DNA of 64,000 bases from contig OX596338.1 in assembly GCA_951394405.1 (NCBI GenBank), forward strand, positions 3,348,001 to 3,412,000, in the 5' to 3' direction. The position numbers were made by a program, and so were the translations under genes. The notes beneath the pieces are model-generated. The model saw nothing but the letters and a program-made list of their open reading frames with translations, was not told the DNA's origin and did not search any database. This DNA comes from Coprinellus micaceus. Taxonomy: Eukaryota; Basidiomycota; Agaricomycetes; Agaricales; Psathyrellaceae. This document shows positions 59,592-64,000 of the stretch, one piece after another; the first letter of the stretch is position 1, and every line of letters begins with the position of its first letter.

Positions 59592-62500
59592 GGATACAAA
59601 GCAAATTTCTCACCTTGCACACCACTCTTTTGTTCTTGGTTCACATGGCGAAATCACGCAGGGGTTCTGCCGTTGCATGCGCGACATTTCCTGTTGGTAA
59701 GTGTAGGGTCAGAATCGGTGCGAGGGCAATTGAAGAAAGCGTCGCAGGAAGACGAGCCTAGACGGGCTCAGGGTGTGTGGGTGGGAACAGAACGTGATGC
59801 TCACCAAACTCGAGCAAATCAACAAAACGTTTTGGTCACGCGGGACGCCTAAGGGAACTTGAAGCCGCGACCCGAGGATTTCAGGCGGCACAGCTAACCT
59901 GGCAACTAAGGTATGACGATGAAGTCCAAACCTGAAGGGTATTTAAGGCCTAGCTTCCAACATTCCACAATCACAGAGCCCCCAGCTACTCTAACTACTT
60001 TTGCATCTCGTACGTTTTGTTATATGGCTTCGGTGTTGACTCCATTCTATGGATCTGTCGCAGCACGTTGCTATCGACAAATCCATCACATCTTCTCTGG
60101 GACAACACCGCCCGGACGAAGTACATTGAAACCGGCGGCGGAGGGGAACTAACCTCGCCTTTGTACTGTCGGCCTTGGAAGTTGTTTGGCAAGTCCCTCC
60201 AGAGCTCCGTTGCGGCGTCGTTCACGCAGTACAGCTTGAACACGGTCCTCACCCGCCACGCTGACCGAGAATGCTTCCACTCCGTTCGAGGTAGCCACCT
60301 TCTCGACACCGAACACTCACTGTTAGTCCATGATGGGCTACTCCTTGACCCGGCCCAAAGCGCATGGGAACAAGGCGACCAGAGCCAGAATCGGTGGTTG
60401 CGAACATTTGCCCCCTTCGGGCGTCATGACCGAAATCATATGAGAGGGAAGCGTACATGCCAACTCCGAATGTGAACTGGGCCAAAGCTATAAGTTCGAC
60501 TATGTAACGCTGGAAGGTATAGGATTTGTCTGTTCATAAACAACCCCAGCGCCGACAAATTCAGAAGCACTAGAAGCCAGACTCTCTCCCCGGACTCAAT
60601 CCGACCTTTCGAACCTCAAAAAGCCTCCCAGGTTTCTTATTTCAAAGGTTTAGAATGCACTGGACGAGGGGGCTCTGCGCCCATGCCTTCTCAGGAGGTC
60701 CGCACTATCATCTCTGATGGCCCTCGCGGTTCGAGCGCTACCAAGTTGTCTAGCACTCAGGTTAACCCGGGGGAGCGTGAATAAGGGGATCCACCTGGCG
60801 TCGATTCTCCGTGTTTTTGCAAGCATGGGAGCACGCCGGTTCTTCATCAGCTCTCCGTCGTGCACATGTATTGGCATAGGGACGTACCATGGCTGGTTGT
60901 GTGGCATTCGTAGTTTTGCGAGAGTGATAGGTAACCTTGGGTGGCTGATGTTCCGTCAGCCGTCTCCTACCGACACACTTTACCGCTTTTTTCCGATTTC
61001 CCTCTGACTTCGCGCCGCTGTACGGTGTGGTTCCCGGCTTTAACTTTCACGGTGCTCCCTTCCTATCTTATTCATCGGCGCCTGCGAAGAACAGCTCGCG
61101 CTTGAAGGAGGTATCGCAATCTCGAGCTATGAGACCTATGAATGGCCCTGAAGATGGGGCGAGCAATCACCGAGGAGTAGTGGGGGTAGGAGGTCTCTGA
61201 TAAGCGCCCAGGGGCGAGCGGACTTCTAATTTTATCTCACCCCTTTCAAGCTTACCAGGTGTTCCTTCACCAAAACCTGAGCCAAAGGAATATACTAGGT
61301 CCTTGAATTCGAGCCGTCGCCCGACCTCCGCGAAAGCATATTGAATAGAAGAGTCGGTTTCAGCCCAGTGGGCTCTGTTGATCTACTCGAACAGCTGCTA
61401 AGCGAGCTGGTATGCAACTAGGATGCCACTTCGTGTCTACCTTGACGGGCATGTTCAGGCAGTCCTCGCACGTCGCCGGTCATTGCCACGAGTTGTAGCC
61501 CATAGTAAGTTTGCTACTAGTAGGCATTTGGCAAGCTAACTAGACTTATTCGATCGCTTCCCTTTTCACTGATGGAGACGACGTTACACATGGGAGTTCA
61601 GCCAACTACCAGCGAATGAGGAGGCTGACGTCAGCCTGAGTCAGGAAGACATGATGAACCAGAGTCCTCAAAAGAGAAGGGCGCGCATGGGCGCTAGCCA
61701 ACTTCCGGCTGTGAGAGTATGGCTGCAAGCTTATTGCGCAACGAGAAACAGTTGTTATTGCAATCTACGACCACGAAGGCTTTGACGGAGGGCCGTCAGC
61801 AAACCTCGGCGGAATTTGCTATGGGTTCCGGCTGCTCTGCGCATGTCTCTACTGGTGATGTCATTACGTTTCAACGCCGTTCTAGCCTTGGCACCTCCAT
61901 AAAACCCAGGTTTTTTCCAGCCACCGATAGGTCCGTTCAGGTCGAGGTGTCCGGGGGTCGGCGCAGCTCTCCCTTCACATTAATGAAACCCCCATCTGAG
62001 TCATTGCCTGCGGTGCACGCTGTCGCCACGACCCTCCAGGACTAGCGTTAGTATTATTCATGAGCTGCGCTTGGAACATGGAGCCAAATGCGCAACAGGG
62101 TCTCAGAGCCGCGCTTTGAGACACGCGATCCTCTACCGAACGCCTCGAACTTCGCGAGATAGTTCGGGAGGTGCTGGTTTAGTGTCCCCACGGGTATGAC
62201 AAGAGGAATGTCCACATTCCCAGGCAAGCCGTCCTGACCGAGAGGTACGCATCTCCGTGTACCCCGATGCGCGGGCGCCAGAACCGCCACATTTGGTTCA
62301 CGTGTACGGCAAATGCCGAGGGATTGATTAGCGCCCGTGTGCTTCCATGCCCCGCAAGGCTGCGACTTGTGCGCTAGGTGCGATGTTTGTCTTATCACAG
62401 GGATACAAGCAAGCACCCCCATCTCTCTGAATCGCGAGATGTGTGTATCGCCTGTACGGCTCAAAGCGCTCTCGCGGGGACCTTGGTTCCAGAGGCAGTG

Positions 62501-62965
62501 CACAGGCCGCAAACTCAGGCATCCCGCTGGAGGATGGAAAGTGCGTGTTGCATGCCGTTATACTGCGGGAAAGGTGACGGGATTCATTTAATTTGACCTG
62601 AGTGCTGCGCCAAATATATTGCAAGTGAAGGGTGACGTGCAACCGCCAGCCTCGTTCAACCCTGGTCGAGTCAAACCGACAACTTAACAGGTTGCCGGAC
62701 AAGTCAGAAGGACAAGATGAACGGGTAGGTAAGCCTCATGCAACAAGGTAATTTAGAAATCAGGCCGGAGCTGTCTCTTTTTTGCCATTTTTGGGCGCTA
62801 ATCACTCAGTTCTGCCGGCTCGGGAACCGGGATCGTCAATCGATAATCGTGAACCTTGTTCACGGCGGGCACCTATCGGAGGAGAATTCTCGAATAGTGT
62901 ACCGAGTCACTCGCTTGCACGAGGGTTAAGCCGGCATTATAGCTGTCGCAGAGAACCCTGGTGCA
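59592..62965. other. Gene-poor accessory sequence
   Basis: About 3.4 kb of short overlapping frames, none longer than about 152 codons and none with a recognisable motif. No repeat, tRNA or transposon end was identified. Like 40.2-45.1 kb it looks like decayed DNA. Confidence 0.4.
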
Positions 62966-62972
62966 TATTTAA
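62966..62972 (+). promoter_or_regulatory. TATA-like box upstream of the right-edge gene
   Basis: TATTTAA, about 73 bases before the ATG at 63045, in a non-coding stretch. Position fits a TATA element for a gene with a short leader. Confidence 0.4.
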
Positions 62973-63044
62973 GGTCGACAAATCGCTGCTGGAAGACCCC
63001 ATTCCCCAAATCAGTCTTTCATCCAGCCTACACCGTTCGAAAAC

Positions 63045-64000
63045 ATGAGCTCCAGCCACAACTCCCTTTCAAACAACACATCATCCCTCCCATCGCTGTC
63101 CACGATCATGGAGGCGGAGCAAGCCGTCGCCCAAGCCATCGAAGAAGCTCGTGACCTCATCAACGAGTCGAACGCCGTCGTCGAGCAGGCCCTCGCCCTC
63201 AACGCCGCCGTGGAGGCCGCCAACCAGGTCGACGACCCTTTCACTGACAGAGCTTCTACTAGGAGTGGCACCTCGACCATCAGGCCTATCAGAGGGCAGG
63301 GTCATGCGGACGACGCTAGCATCTTCTCCTTCAACGCAGATCGCGACATCGTCCCGGCCGCGCCTGTCCCTCCTGCCCCTCCCGCCCCTGTCAATGCTCC
63401 CGGGCCCATGGGGCAACCGATGGGATACGCTCCTCCCCACCATTACGCACCCCCTGGGTACTATCCTCCTCACTTCCCACCCCCTTTCTATCCATACCCC
63501 GCCTTCGGGCCTTGGGGTCCCCCCAGCCCTTACTGGGGACCCGCTCCCGTTGCCCAACCTCCACCTCCTCCGCCCCCGCCGGCTTCTATGGAACCCACCC
63601 TCTCGGCGAAGGCCCAGGGGAAGGCCACAGTCAAGGTCCGTGTCACCGCTGATAACGATTACGTGGCACCCCTCAACGAGGAATCGTTGAAGAAGACCTT
63701 CTCGCCTCCGTCTTGGTTCCCTACTGCTTTGGTCCCGAAAGGGAGGAAGCCCTCTTCCAAGGCGTCGGGCAGCGGTTCGGGCGCCACCTCTCCTGGCCCC
63801 TCCTCCTCGCAGACGGTCTCCCAAACCCCTTCCTCTGCCGCCCGTGTCCCCCGCGTCGTTTCCGACCTCCTTGATGTAGACTTGTGGGTTGGCCGCCTCC
63901 AGAGCCTCGGCATCGATGGGACAACCGAGCAGCTTACCCACATCGCCCAGAACATTGTTCAATATTTGTTCGAGTCGGTCAAGGAGTTCATTAACTTCTA
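63045..64000 (+). CDS. Pro/Tyr-rich protein, C-terminus beyond the right edge
   Basis: From ATG 63045 the frame stays open to the window end, giving at least 318 residues. It starts MSSSHNSLSNNTSSLPSLST, then a helical Ala/Glu stretch (MEAEQAVAQAIEEARDLINE, SNAVVEQALALNAAVEAANQ). A long low-complexity block rich in Pro, Tyr and Gly follows (HHYAPPGYYPPHFPPPFYPY, GPWGPPSPYWGPAPV). Then come a basic Ser-rich part (VPKGRKPSSKASGSGSG) and a more structured end (LLDVDLWVGRLQSLGIDG, EQLTHIAQNIVQYLF). I do not recognise it. The composition would fit an RNA-binding or condensate-forming protein, or the capsid-like first product of a retroelement. No primer-binding site or long terminal repeat was seen upstream. 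Confidence 0.6.
   Translation, partial: MSSSHNSLSNNTSSLPSLSTIMEAEQAVAQAIEEARDLINESNAVVEQALALNAAVEAANQVDDPFTDRASTRSGTSTIRPIRGQGHADDASIFSFNADRDIVPAAPVPPAPPAPVNAPGPMGQPMGYAPPHHYAPPGYYPPHFPPPFYPYPAFGPWGPPSPYWGPAPVAQPPPPPPPPASMEPTLSAKAQGKATVKVRVTADNDYVAPLNEESLKKTFSPPSWFPTALVPKGRKPSSKASGSGSGATSPGPSSSQTVSQTPSSAARVPRVVSDLLDVDLWVGRLQSLGIDGTTEQLTHIAQNIVQYLFESVKEFINF

Overview
The window reads as nuclear DNA of a filamentous basidiomycete, most likely an agaricomycete. Almost every gene is split by GT-AG introns of about 47-65 bp. Many genes are head-to-head or tail-to-tail with a few hundred bases between them. The proteins are fungal housekeeping types (SEC66, MGE1, NUR1, fructose-bisphosphatase, C1-tetrahydrofolate synthase), and the transposase at 50-54 kb looks like the agaricomycete Plavaka/KDZ type. 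Identities come from reading translations, not from database searches. Splice sites were placed by hand.

Layout, positions 1-40,200 (gene-dense core). A giant coiled-coil protein gene (minus, runs off the left edge) faces a USP7/Ubp15-type deubiquitinase (plus). Next come SEC66 (minus), a citrate synthase family gene (plus), an orphan membrane glycoprotein (minus), a 2.2-kb gap ending in an intron-bearing tRNA-Ile(UAU), and a secreted/ER peptide:N-glycanase A-like gene (plus). Trifunctional C1-THF synthase (minus) shares a short promoter region with the mitochondrial GrpE homologue MGE1 (plus). Mitochondrial Phe-tRNA synthetase and fructose-1,6-bisphosphatase follow (both minus). A four-finger C2H2 factor (minus) is divergent from a Pmp3-like protein with a long charged tail (plus). 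NUR1-like nuclear rim protein (minus) and a single-pass membrane coiled-coil protein (plus) close this part. Several genes serve mitochondria or one-carbon/central carbon metabolism, but no operon-like logic is evident.

Layout, positions 40,220-63,000 (accessory compartment). Genes are sparse and mostly orphan, with many short open frames that look random. It holds a 347-residue orphan gene, gene fragments, a largely readable Plavaka-type transposase with an N-terminal zinc finger, a 232-residue coiled-coil orphan gene next to it, and a composite minisatellite. The core of that repeat, on the minus strand, spells the first 18 bases of a ubiquitin coding sequence. A short acidic orphan gene follows. 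At the right edge a Pro/Tyr-rich gene starts and runs out of the window.

Most useful observations: a probable GC-AG intron and a 39-bp in-frame minisatellite in the giant coiled-coil gene; the ubiquitin-start-like minisatellite; two possible starts in C1-THF synthase; an atypical active-site neighbour in the citrate synthase family protein; and the abrupt change in gene density near 40.2 kb.
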